Shown: piece after piece, positions 7,350-13,715 of the stretch
How the letters are laid out: every line of letters starts with the position of its first letter
Numbering within the stretch: position 1 is the first letter of the stretch
Source: Gaiellasilicea sp033857955
GTDB lineage: Bacteria; Actinomycetota; Thermoleophilia; Gaiellales; Gaiellaceae
Direction of reading: 5' to 3'
NCBI GenBank assembly: GCA_033857955.1
Contig: JAWVCW010000030.1
Location: 1-17,684 of the forward strand
DNA: 17,684 nucleotides
The notes under the pieces: generated by a model
Seen by the model: the letters and a program-made list of their open reading frames with translations, nothing else
The model's database searches: none
What the model was told of the DNA's origin: nothing
Translations under genes and position numbers: made by a program

Positions 7350-7357
7350 CACCCCTC

Positions 7358-8578
7358 GTGAGCGACTCCACAGGCTCCCCCGCGTCCGTCACCTTCGACC
7401 GCGTGACGAAGCTCTACGACAACGTCACCGCGCTCGACGACTTCTCGCTCGACGTGGAAGCCGGCGAGTTCATGGTCTTCGTCGGCCCCTCCGGCTGCGG
7501 CAAGACGACCGCGCTGCGGATGGTCGCCGGGCTCGAGGAGATCACCGCCGGCGAGATCTCGATCGGGGACGAGCCCGTCAACGAGCTCGATCCGCGCCGG
7601 CGCGACGTCGCGATGGTGTTCCAGAACTACGCGCTCTATCCGCACATGACGGTGTTCGAGAACATCGCCTTCGGCCTGCGCGCGCGCCGCGCGCCGAAGT
7701 CGGAGATCCGCCGCCGCGTGGAGAGCGCGGGCCAGGCGCTCGGGCTGGCCGAGCTGCTGCAGCGCAAGCCGCGCCAGCTCTCCGGCGGGCAGCGCCAGCG
7801 CGTCGCGATGGGCCGCGCGATCGTGCGCGAGCCGCGGGTCTTCCTGATGGACGAGCCGCTGTCGAACCTCGACGCGCGCCTGCGCGTGCAGATGCGCGCC
7901 GAGGTCGCGCGCGTGCAGCGCGACCTCGGCGTGACGACGATCTACGTGACCCACGACCAGGTCGAGGCGATGACGATGGGCGACCGGGTCGCGGTGATGC
8001 GCGGCGGCGTCCTCCAGCAGACGGGCGATCCGCAGGTCGTGTTCGACCGGCCCGCGAACCTCTTCGTCGCGAGCTTCATCGGCAGCCCGCCGATGAATCT
8101 CGTGCAGGCGGCGCTCGCCGAGAGCGGCGACGGTCTCTCGGTTCACGTCGGCGACCAGGAGCTCCCGGTCCCCGCCGAGATGGTGGCGGAGCGGCCCGGC
8201 CTGCGCGCGTACGCCGGGCGCACGATCGGCCTCGGGATCCGGCCTGAGCACCTGCGCGAGGCGAACGGCGACGGCCCGGCACGGCTGCGCGGGACGATCC
8301 GCGCGACGGAGGCGCTCGGCTCCGAGTTCCTCGTCCACCTCGAGGTGGCAGCCGAGCCGGTGCTCACCGAGGAGGTGCGCGAGGTTGCCGGCGACGTCGA
8401 CGCCGCTGCGCTCCAGCGTCTGGAGTCCGAGGCGAAGGAGCGGCGCACAGTGCTGATCGCGCGGCTCGAGACGCAAAGCCGGCCCGCCATCGATTCACCG
8501 ATCGAGGTCGGCGTCGACACGCGGCGGCTGCACTTCTTCGACCTCGACAACGGGATCGCGATCTACGACCTCGGTTGA
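7358..8578 (+). CDS. Sugar ABC transporter ATP-binding protein (UgpC/MsmK type)
   Basis: A 406-residue ATPase that energises CUT1 sugar import. With the GTG 7358 start, Walker A is GPSGCGKT (43-50), Q-loop Gln89, signature LSGGQ (141-145), Walker B VFLMDEP (161-167), D-loop SNLDA and switch His199. The region after about 240 carries FIGSPPMN and GIRPEHL, the regulatory OB/TOBE segments typical of MalK/UgpC proteins. An insertion-like segment near 340-375 is rich in Glu and Ala. Starting at 7310 would add 16 residues without homology features, so GTG 7358 is preferred. It is transcribed away from its presumed partner operon, separated by a shared 114-bp control region; such ATPases often serve several importers, which could explain separate transcription. 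Confidence 0.95.
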   Translation: MSDSTGSPASVTFDRVTKLYDNVTALDDFSLDVEAGEFMVFVGPSGCGKTTALRMVAGLEEITAGEISIGDEPVNELDPRRRDVAMVFQNYALYPHMTVFENIAFGLRARRAPKSEIRRRVESAGQALGLAELLQRKPRQLSGGQRQRVAMGRAIVREPRVFLMDEPLSNLDARLRVQMRAEVARVQRDLGVTTIYVTHDQVEAMTMGDRVAVMRGGVLQQTGDPQVVFDRPANLFVASFIGSPPMNLVQAALAESGDGLSVHVGDQELPVPAEMVAERPGLRAYAGRTIGLGIRPEHLREANGDGPARLRGTIRATEALGSEFLVHLEVAAEPVLTEEVREVAGDVDAAALQRLESEAKERRTVLIARLETQSRPAIDSPIEVGVDTRRLHFFDLDNGIAIYDLG

Positions 8579-8612
8579 CCCGGCCTGTCTCAACAGCCTC
8601 GGCCCGCGCGTT

Positions 8613-8699
8613 CCTGGGGCGTCGCTCGCAGCGCCCGGCCGGAGGGGACAGGACGTGTAGTACGGCCCCGGAGAGCCGGGTGCTGCGAGCGGCGTCAGG
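8613..8699 (+). other. Long stem-loop in the ATPase-kinase intergenic region
   Basis: Bases 8618-8639 pair continuously with 8675-8696: 22 pairs, of which 19 are Watson-Crick and 3 are G-U (8619/8695, 8622/8692, 8633/8681). A 2-base bulge (8616-8617) allows three more pairs (8613-8615 with 8697-8699). The loop is 35 nt and contains GGGG and CCCC that could pair internally. In a minus-strand transcript the three G-U pairs would be A-C mismatches, so the fold is best in plus-strand RNA. No U-run follows, so it is not a standard intrinsic terminator. It may end, stabilise or regulate transcription between importer ATPase and kinase. Confidence 0.7.
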
Positions 8700-8753
8700 C
8701 ATCGGCGGAGCCCAGCTCTGCCGGGCGCGAGCCGATGCGGGCCAGGGGCGCGC

Positions 8754-9659
8754 GTGAGCGTTCTGACGCTCGGAGAGTCGATGGCCTTGCTGGACCCGCT
8801 GGAGGACGGGGAGCTGCGGCTCGGGATGCCGCTGACGCTCCGCTTCGCGGGTGCCGAGTCGAACTTCGCGATCGCGTTGGCTCGGCTCGGAATAGACGTC
8901 GCGTGGGTCTCGAGGCTCGGCCGGGATCCCTTCGGCGACCTGATCCTTTCCGCGGTCGAAGGCGAGGGCGTGGAGACACGCTGGGTGCAGCGCGACGACG
9001 CGCCCACCGGCCTCTTCTGCAAGTGGCGCTCGGAGGGACGGACGCAGGTCACCTACCGGCGTGCGGGCTCGGCGGCTTCACGACTGCGAGCGGGCGACGT
9101 GCCGGACGAGGCACTCGCAGGCGTGCGGGTCGTCCACCTCACCGGGATCACGATGGCGATCTCGGAGAGCGCCCGCGAGCTCGTCCTCGACGTCGCGCGG
9201 CGGGCGAAGGAGCGCGGCGCGACCGTCGTCTTCGACCCCAACTTCCGCCCGGCGCTGCCGGACACGCCCGACGCGGCGGCCGAACGGCAGCGAGCGGTTC
9301 TCGAGCACGTCGACTGGTACCTCTGCGGTGAGGGGGAAGCCGAGCTCCTCTGGCCCGGCCGCGAGATCCCGGTTCCCTCCGTGGTCCGAGTCGGTGCCAG
9401 AGGCGCGATCGTCGACGGCGTCGAAGTGCCGCCGCCGAGGACGGCGTCGGTCGTCGACGAGGTAGGCGCAGGCGACGCGTTCGCCGCCGGTTTCGTCTAC
9501 GGCCTACTGGACGGGCGGAGCCCCGTGGAGTGCGCGAGCGCCGGCAACGTGATCGCTGCTTGTGCGTTGGCAGGGACCGGCGACTGGGAGACGCTCCCTC
9601 GCCTCGAGGACGTGAGGGCCGATCTCGTCAGCGGCGAAAGCCCTCGATCGTTTCCCTGA
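8754..9659 (+). CDS. PfkB-family sugar kinase (2-keto-3-deoxygluconate kinase-like)
   Basis: A 301-residue ribokinase-fold enzyme that transfers phosphate from ATP to a sugar or sugar acid. The opening TLGESMALLDP and FAGAESNFAIALARLG (31-46) form the substrate half; DPNFRPAL (161-168) and the PfkB signature DEVGAGDAFAAGF (235-247) with catalytic Asp241 are clear. GESM... and DPNFRPALW-type segments are typical of KDG kinases, so 2-keto-3-deoxy-sugar acid is the leading substrate guess, not proven. GTG 8754 is the start, with GGGG just upstream. It lies 175 bp after the importer ATPase on the same strand, separated by the stem-loop, and its 3' end overlaps the convergent epimerase gene by 32 bp. 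Confidence 0.9.
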   Translation: MSVLTLGESMALLDPLEDGELRLGMPLTLRFAGAESNFAIALARLGIDVAWVSRLGRDPFGDLILSAVEGEGVETRWVQRDDAPTGLFCKWRSEGRTQVTYRRAGSAASRLRAGDVPDEALAGVRVVHLTGITMAISESARELVLDVARRAKERGATVVFDPNFRPALPDTPDAAAERQRAVLEHVDWYLCGEGEAELLWPGREIPVPSVVRVGARGAIVDGVEVPPPRTASVVDEVGAGDAFAAGFVYGLLDGRSPVECASAGNVIAACALAGTGDWETLPRLEDVRADLVSGESPRSFP

Positions 9660-10557
9660 CGCCGTCCACGAGCGACGTCTGCGGCTGCGGCCCGATCAGC
9701 CTCTCGAGCGAACGAGCTTCGACCTCTGCGGGGAACGGCAGCGGCGCGTCCTGCCAGGTGATCAGCCCGGCCGCCTCCGGAGCAGCGGCCTCGATCGCCG
9801 CGACGACCCCCTCCATCGAGGCGCTGACGCCCGGGAAGTTCGCAACGGCCGCACCCGCCGGCGGCGAGGCAGAGCGAACGAAGGCGCGCCCCACCTCCGG
9901 CGCGTAGTCATATTGGGCAACGCCGCCGTAGCCGATCTCGAAGCTCTCGCCCCGAGCGGCTGCTGCCATCGCGACGGTGGGGCCGGAGGTCATCCCCTGA
10001 TCGCGGCCCAGTCCATAGACGACGTAGGGCCTGATCCCGATCGAGGGCACGCCTGCTTCGTCCCAGTAGAGGCGAGCCGTGCCCTCGTTCGCGAGCTTGT
10101 AGACGCCGTAGAGCGTGGCCGGTGCCGTACCGCCGCTCTCGGGCGCCGGCGACGGGTCGCTCGGGCCGTAGACGGCAGCCGAGCTCGCATAGGCGACGCC
10201 TGGGATGCGGTCGAGGCGCTGCTTCACGGCTTCGAAGACGTTGACCGTGCCGACAACGTTGACGCGCGCGCCGAGTACCGGATCGGCGCGGCAGAAGGGC
10301 ACCTGGAGCGCGGCGAGATGGACGACCTGCGTGATCGCGTGCTCGTCGAGCGTGCGTCCGAACGCGTCGAGGTCGGTGATGTCGCCCTGCACGAGCGTCA
10401 CCCGCTCCAGCTCCTCCGGCGAGAGGACGAGCTCGAGGCGATGAGCGGCATCCCCCACGTCGTAGCCGACGGGCTCGCCGCCGTCGTCGAGGACGGCCTT
10501 CACCGCCCAGGCGCCAACGCAGCCGAGGGCACCGGTGACGAGGACGCGCTCGGCCAT
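9628..10557 (-). CDS. NAD-dependent epimerase/dehydratase (extended SDR)
   Basis: A 309-residue extended SDR. The Rossmann motif is TGALGCVG (8-15), Asp33 after beta-2 in GYDVGD favours NAD, HLAALQVP (80-87) follows beta-4, Ser125/126 precede AVYG, and the catalytic pair is Tyr150 and Lys154 in YGVYK. RPYVVYG (176-182) is the usual substrate-region motif. Such enzymes epimerise nucleotide sugars or oxidise free sugars, uronates or threonine-like alcohols; free-sugar acids fit this neighbourhood best. The ATG overlaps the upstream oxidase stop as TGATG, implying translational coupling. It converges with the kinase gene, sharing 32 bp at the 3' ends, which leaves no room for a terminator between them. 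A longer upstream open frame is antisense/overlapping noise. Confidence 0.92.
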   Translation of the reverse strand: MAERVLVTGALGCVGAWAVKAVLDDGGEPVGYDVGDAAHRLELVLSPEELERVTLVQGDITDLDAFGRTLDEHAITQVVHLAALQVPFCRADPVLGARVNVVGTVNVFEAVKQRLDRIPGVAYASSAAVYGPSDPSPAPESGGTAPATLYGVYKLANEGTARLYWDEAGVPSIGIRPYVVYGLGRDQGMTSGPTVAMAAAARGESFEIGYGGVAQYDYAPEVGRAFVRSASPPAGAAVANFPGVSASMEGVVAAIEAAAPEAAGLITWQDAPLPFPAEVEARSLERLIGPQPQTSLVDGVRETIEGFRR

Positions 10558-11930
10558 CAGCGGAAGATCTTGCCCGGATTCAGGATCGAGTGTGGGTCGA
10601 GCGCCAGCTTCAGGACCCTCATCACCTCGACCGCGGCGCCGTGCTCTTGCTCCACATAGGCGATCTTGCCGGAGCCGACGCCGTGCTCGCCGGTCGTCGT
10701 GCCGCCGAGCGCGAGCGCCCGCTCGATCATTCGCTCGTTCAGCCGGCGCGCCTCGGCGATGTGAGTCGGATCGTCGGGATCGACGAGCAGGACGACGTGG
10801 AAGTTCCCGTCCCCGACGTGGCCGACGATCGGTGCTTGCAGGAACGAGGCTTCGAGATCCCGCTTGGTCTCGACCAGGCACTCCGCCAGGCGGGAGATCG
10901 GCACGCAGACATCGGTGATGAAGCCCTTGGCGCCCGGCACCATGTGCAGCGCCGCGTAGTACGCGTCGTGCCGCGCGCGCCAGAGCGCGTTCCGCTCCTC
11001 GGTGCTCGTCGCCCAGGAAAACCCGGTGCCGCCGTGCCCGCCGGCGATCTCCGCGAGCGCCTCGGCCTGTTCCCTCGTTCCGGCCTCCGAGCCGTGAAGT
11101 TCGATGAACAGCGTCGGCACCTCAGGGAGATCGGTTCCCGAGTAGAGATTGCAGCCCCGGACCTGAACCTCGTCGAGGAGCTCGATCCGCGCCACCGGGA
11201 TGCCGAGCTGGACCGTCTCGATCACCGCGTCGACGGCTCCCTCGATCGTCTCGAACGCACAGGTCGCGGACGCGATCACCTCCGGGATGCCGAAGAGCCT
11301 GAGCGCAACCTCGGTGATCACGCCAAGCGTGCCCTCGCTGCCGACGAAGAGCCGGGTCAGGTCGTAGCCCGCCGCCGACTTCCGCGCCCGTCCGCCCGTT
11401 CTGATGACGCGGCCGTCGCCGAGGACGACGGTCAGGCCGAGGACGTTCTCGCGCATCGTCCCGTAGCGAACCGCGCTCGTACCGGACGCGCGCGTGGCGG
11501 CCATCCCGCCGATCGTGGCGTCCGCTCCCGGGTCGACGGCGAAGAAGAGGCCCTCCGGCGCGAGGCGCTCGGCCAGGGCGAGTCGCGTCAGGCCGGCCTC
11601 GACGCGGCAGTCGAGGTCCGAGCTGTTCACCTCGAGCACCTTCTTCATCCCGGTGAGATCGATGTTGATCCCGCCGCGCAGCGCGGCGACATGGCCTTCG
11701 AGCGAGGTCCCCGCGCCGAACGCGATCACAGGGACTTCGGCGGCGGCGCACGCGCTGACGACGTCCGCCACCTCGTCCGTGGACTCCGCGAAGAAGACGG
11801 CATCGGGAGGAGCCGGCGAGTGGTACGACTCGTCCCTCCCGTGCTGGTCGAGAACGGACTCGCTCGTCGACACGCGTGCGCCGTAGCGCGCCCGGAGCTC
11901 CTCGATGACGCTGGCTGACCGCTCATGCAT
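10557..11930 (-). CDS. FAD-linked oxidase, GlcD / D-lactate dehydrogenase type
   Basis: A 457-residue flavoenzyme of the VAO/PCMH superfamily that oxidises 2-hydroxy acids such as glycolate, D-lactate or D-2-hydroxyglutarate. The FAD-binding domain shows PVIAFGAGTSLEGH (67-80), DPGADATIGGMAATRASG (133-150) and GSEGTLGVITE (197-207). The C-terminal catalytic domain has VGHVGDGNFH (369-378) and TTGEHGVGSGK (412-422), whose histidines bind metal/substrate, and the end motif LDPHSILNPGKIF. ATG 11930 matches the family N-terminus; an ATG at 11960 adds ten residues. It begins a two-gene unit with the epimerase (TGATG) and is divergent from dodecin across 66 bp. No transmembrane or iron-sulphur partner is visible, so the electron acceptor is unknown. 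Confidence 0.92.
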   Translation of the reverse strand: MHERSASVIEELRARYGARVSTSESVLDQHGRDESYHSPAPPDAVFFAESTDEVADVVSACAAAEVPVIAFGAGTSLEGHVAALRGGINIDLTGMKKVLEVNSSDLDCRVEAGLTRLALAERLAPEGLFFAVDPGADATIGGMAATRASGTSAVRYGTMRENVLGLTVVLGDGRVIRTGGRARKSAAGYDLTRLFVGSEGTLGVITEVALRLFGIPEVIASATCAFETIEGAVDAVIETVQLGIPVARIELLDEVQVRGCNLYSGTDLPEVPTLFIELHGSEAGTREQAEALAEIAGGHGGTGFSWATSTEERNALWRARHDAYYAALHMVPGAKGFITDVCVPISRLAECLVETKRDLEASFLQAPIVGHVGDGNFHVVLLVDPDDPTHIAEARRLNERMIERALALGGTTTGEHGVGSGKIAYVEQEHGAAVEVMRVLKLALDPHSILNPGKIFR

Positions 11931-11996
11931 CTCGCACCCAGTCTCGCAGCCTGACAACATCGGCGAGTCGTTCTCGAACCGGAAGGAGTTGAGCGC

Positions 11997-12212
11997 ATGG
12001 CCGACAGCGTCTATCGGGTCACAGAGGTGATCGGCGTCAGCACCGAATCGTGGGAAGCGGCTGCCCGTACCGCGGTGGAGACAGCCGCCAAGACGGTTCG
12101 CGACCTGCGGGTCGCCGAGGTGAGCCGGCAGGATCTGACGATCGAGAACGGCAAGGTGACGAGCTACCGCGTGCGCCTCTCGATCTCGTTCAAGTACGAC
12201 ACAGGCGACTGA
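11997..12212 (+). CDS. Dodecin family flavin-binding protein
   Basis: A 71-residue protein with the whole dodecin pattern: YRVTEVIGVSTESWEAAA, AVETAAKTVRDLRVAEV and DLTIENGKV followed by the last strand YRVRLSISFKYD. Dodecins form dodecameric hollow shells that store flavin (or CoA/FMN in bacteria) and limit free-flavin reactivity. The conserved flavin-stacking aromatic is likely the Trp in the STESWEAAA segment. GGAAGGAG lies a good distance before ATG 11997, fixing the start. It is divergent from the FAD oxidase and converges on the short reverse gene at 12221, 8 bp after its stop. Family assignment is firm; the ligand is inferred. Confidence 0.95.
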   Translation: MADSVYRVTEVIGVSTESWEAAARTAVETAAKTVRDLRVAEVSRQDLTIENGKVTSYRVRLSISFKYDTGD

Positions 12213-12220
12213 CGTTCGAC

Positions 12221-12397
12221 CTACTTGTCGGCGTCGGTCTTCGGCCGGCGCCGACGGCGGAGGCGCGACTGCGGCGCGGAAGGCGGCGGCGCGTCGTCGT
12301 CGCCCCTGAGCTCGGGCTCGACGTAGTTCTCCGGGTAGAGGACCACCTTCCGGTTCGCCTCCCAGACGCGGAGCCTCTTCGTCCAGGTCCAGTCCAT
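12221..12397 (-). CDS. Short ORF with Tc-toxin neuraminidase-like motif (58 aa)
   Basis: Reading the minus strand from ATG 12397 to TAG gives 58 residues. It begins MDWTWTKRLRVWEANRKV, continues VLYPENYVEPELR, then an acidic GDDDAPPP linker and a basic tail (LRRRRRPK). The block R-x-R-V-W-E-A-N-R-K-V-x-L-Y-P-E-N-x-x-x-P-x-L-R resembles, from memory, the conserved core of the neuraminidase-like region of large insecticidal Tc toxin A subunits; here it stands alone in a tiny gene. No Shine-Dalgarno is visible; the ATG lies 17 bp after the glycosidase-like stop, so translation may be coupled to that gene. It could be a remnant, or a small protein that uses this motif. I cannot exclude that it is non-coding. 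Confidence 0.5.
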   Translation of the reverse strand: MDWTWTKRLRVWEANRKVVLYPENYVEPELRGDDDAPPPSAPQSRLRRRRRPKTDADK

Positions 12398-12414
12398 GGC
12401 AGGACGATAGAGCC

Positions 12415-13677
12415 TCAGAGGCGGAAGCGATAGACCCGGGCGTCGTGTGGGCCGAACCAGTCCTTGAAGCCCGCGTTCGCGGCCGCGATCGTGCGGAACA
12501 CCTGCTCCCCCGCCCCGATCGGAGGCGCCGGCGGCTCCTGCACGTACTCGTGCAGGACCTCGCCGCGTGTGAGCCGCTGCCCGTCGGCCTTGCTCGGTAG
12601 GCCGGTGAAGGTGACGACGCTCGTGGCTCCGCCGCGCCGGACGGCGATCACGTAGAGCGTGCGGCCGTCCTGCCGCGTCACGACCTCGATGTCCTGCGCG
12701 CTCGGCTTGACCACAGCCCTCGCGTTCGGCGCTATGAGCGCCGGCTTCACGTCCGCGGAGGTGAGCTCGACGATCACCGGCCGCAGCACACGGTCCCAGA
12801 ACGTCCAGTTCCAGCCGGCCTTCGCGTCAGCAGGCGTCGCGACCTGGGTCAGGTGGCCGCCGAAGAAGGCCAGCCCGCGCGCGCCGTTGACGATCGCCTG
12901 GTAGGCCATGAACCGCTCCTCGTGCAGGCTTGGAAAGCGCGGGACGAGCCCGGGGCGGTCGTGGGTGGGGGCAACACCGCTCCAGGCGATCTGCAATGTC
13001 ATCCAGACGGGCTTGGGGCCAGCGGCGGCTCTCAGCGTCTTCGTCACGTCACCGACCACGCTCAGGTCGCGGTTGGCGGTCCCGCTGTGGCTGCCCGGCG
13101 GGTAGGAGACGGGATAGATGTCGGCACCGGTGATGTCGCACGCCGGCCGGTACGGCGTCAGCTGGGCGGCCGGACTGCCGGGAGCGTGGGTGATGACGAG
13201 CGGGTGGTTCGGGTCGAGCGCCCGGACGCGCTTGTAGCCGCGCACGAGCCCGGCCGGCCGGATCCAGTTCTCGCCCCGGAACCGGTTTCGCGGCTCGTCG
13301 ACCCCTTTCCAGGCGCCGAGCGCGGGATGTCCCTTGAGCGCGTTCACGACCTTCACCAGCACCCGCTCGCGCTCACCGGACGTCGCCGGCAGGTCGGGAA
13401 GATCGCCGAGCCACAGCCAGCAGAGCAGCCCCTGGTTGGCGGCGGCGTCGAGCTTCGCACGCTCCTGCGCGATCAGGCCGTCCGCGAACTCCGAGCTCCA
13501 GGCAGCGGTGCCGCTGCGAATGATGCTGACGCCCGCGGCTGCGACCGCCGCGAGGCCGTTGCCGCCGCCCGGCCGGGCCCGGTCTGCCGGTGGGGCATTC
13601 GACAGCACGATCGGAAACAGCTTGCGACCGCCGGTGACCAGCGAACCGGTCGCGGCGTCGATCTCTACCTTGGCCAC
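12415..13677 (-). CDS. Glycoside-hydrolase-like TIM-barrel protein, function unassigned
   Basis: The 420-residue product has the look of a TIM-barrel glycosidase: KGHPALGAWKGVDEP (115-129) ends in DEP with Glu128 where family clan-A type enzymes put the acid/base; GADIYPVSYP (185-194) and KPVWMTLQIAWSGV (222-235) follow in barrel order; GARGLAFFGG (265-274) is the loop seen in putative cellulase/beta-galactosidase-like hypotheticals. The nucleophile is not identified. A beta-rich C-terminal part (after about 310, VVTFTGLP) suggests an accessory domain. No signal peptide is visible, so it is likely cytoplasmic. GTG 13677 is the proposed start; the longer frame upstream is antisense to the next gene. 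It is divergent from the membrane protein across 38 bp, which holds a dyad. Confidence 0.65.
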   Translation of the reverse strand: MAKVEIDAATGSLVTGGRKLFPIVLSNAPPADRARPGGGNGLAAVAAAGVSIIRSGTAAWSSEFADGLIAQERAKLDAAANQGLLCWLWLGDLPDLPATSGERERVLVKVVNALKGHPALGAWKGVDEPRNRFRGENWIRPAGLVRGYKRVRALDPNHPLVITHAPGSPAAQLTPYRPACDITGADIYPVSYPPGSHSGTANRDLSVVGDVTKTLRAAAGPKPVWMTLQIAWSGVAPTHDRPGLVPRFPSLHEERFMAYQAIVNGARGLAFFGGHLTQVATPADAKAGWNWTFWDRVLRPVIVELTSADVKPALIAPNARAVVKPSAQDIEVVTRQDGRTLYVIAVRRGGATSVVTFTGLPSKADGQRLTRGEVLHEYVQEPPAPPIGAGEQVFRTIAAANAGFKDWFGPHDARVYRFRL

Positions 13678-13678
13678 A

Positions 13679-13710
13679 CAACGAGCGTATCGACGGTCGA
13701 AGCTACGTTG
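13679..13710. promoter_or_regulatory. Nested dyad in the 38-bp divergent gap
   Basis: Outer arms CAACG (13679-13683) and CGTTG (13706-13710) surround inner TCGAC/GTCGA (13690-13694, 13696-13700). Both dyads share almost the same centre (13694.5 and 13695). The site fills nearly the whole gap between two divergent starts, so a binding protein here would affect both genes. Confidence 0.35.
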
Positions 13711-13715
13711 CGGAG

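Noticed and set aside
8613..8699. Rho-independent terminator
   Set aside because: No uridine run after the stem, and the arms and loop are much longer than usual for an intrinsic terminator.
8575..8757. A 60-codon plus-strand ORF between the ATPase and kinase genes
   Set aside because: It runs through the long stem-loop, has no ribosome site and no homology-like features.
10590..11918. A 442-codon plus-strand open frame over the FAD oxidase gene
   Set aside because: No recognisable motif, antisense to a complete flavoenzyme with conserved FAD and C-terminal metal motifs.
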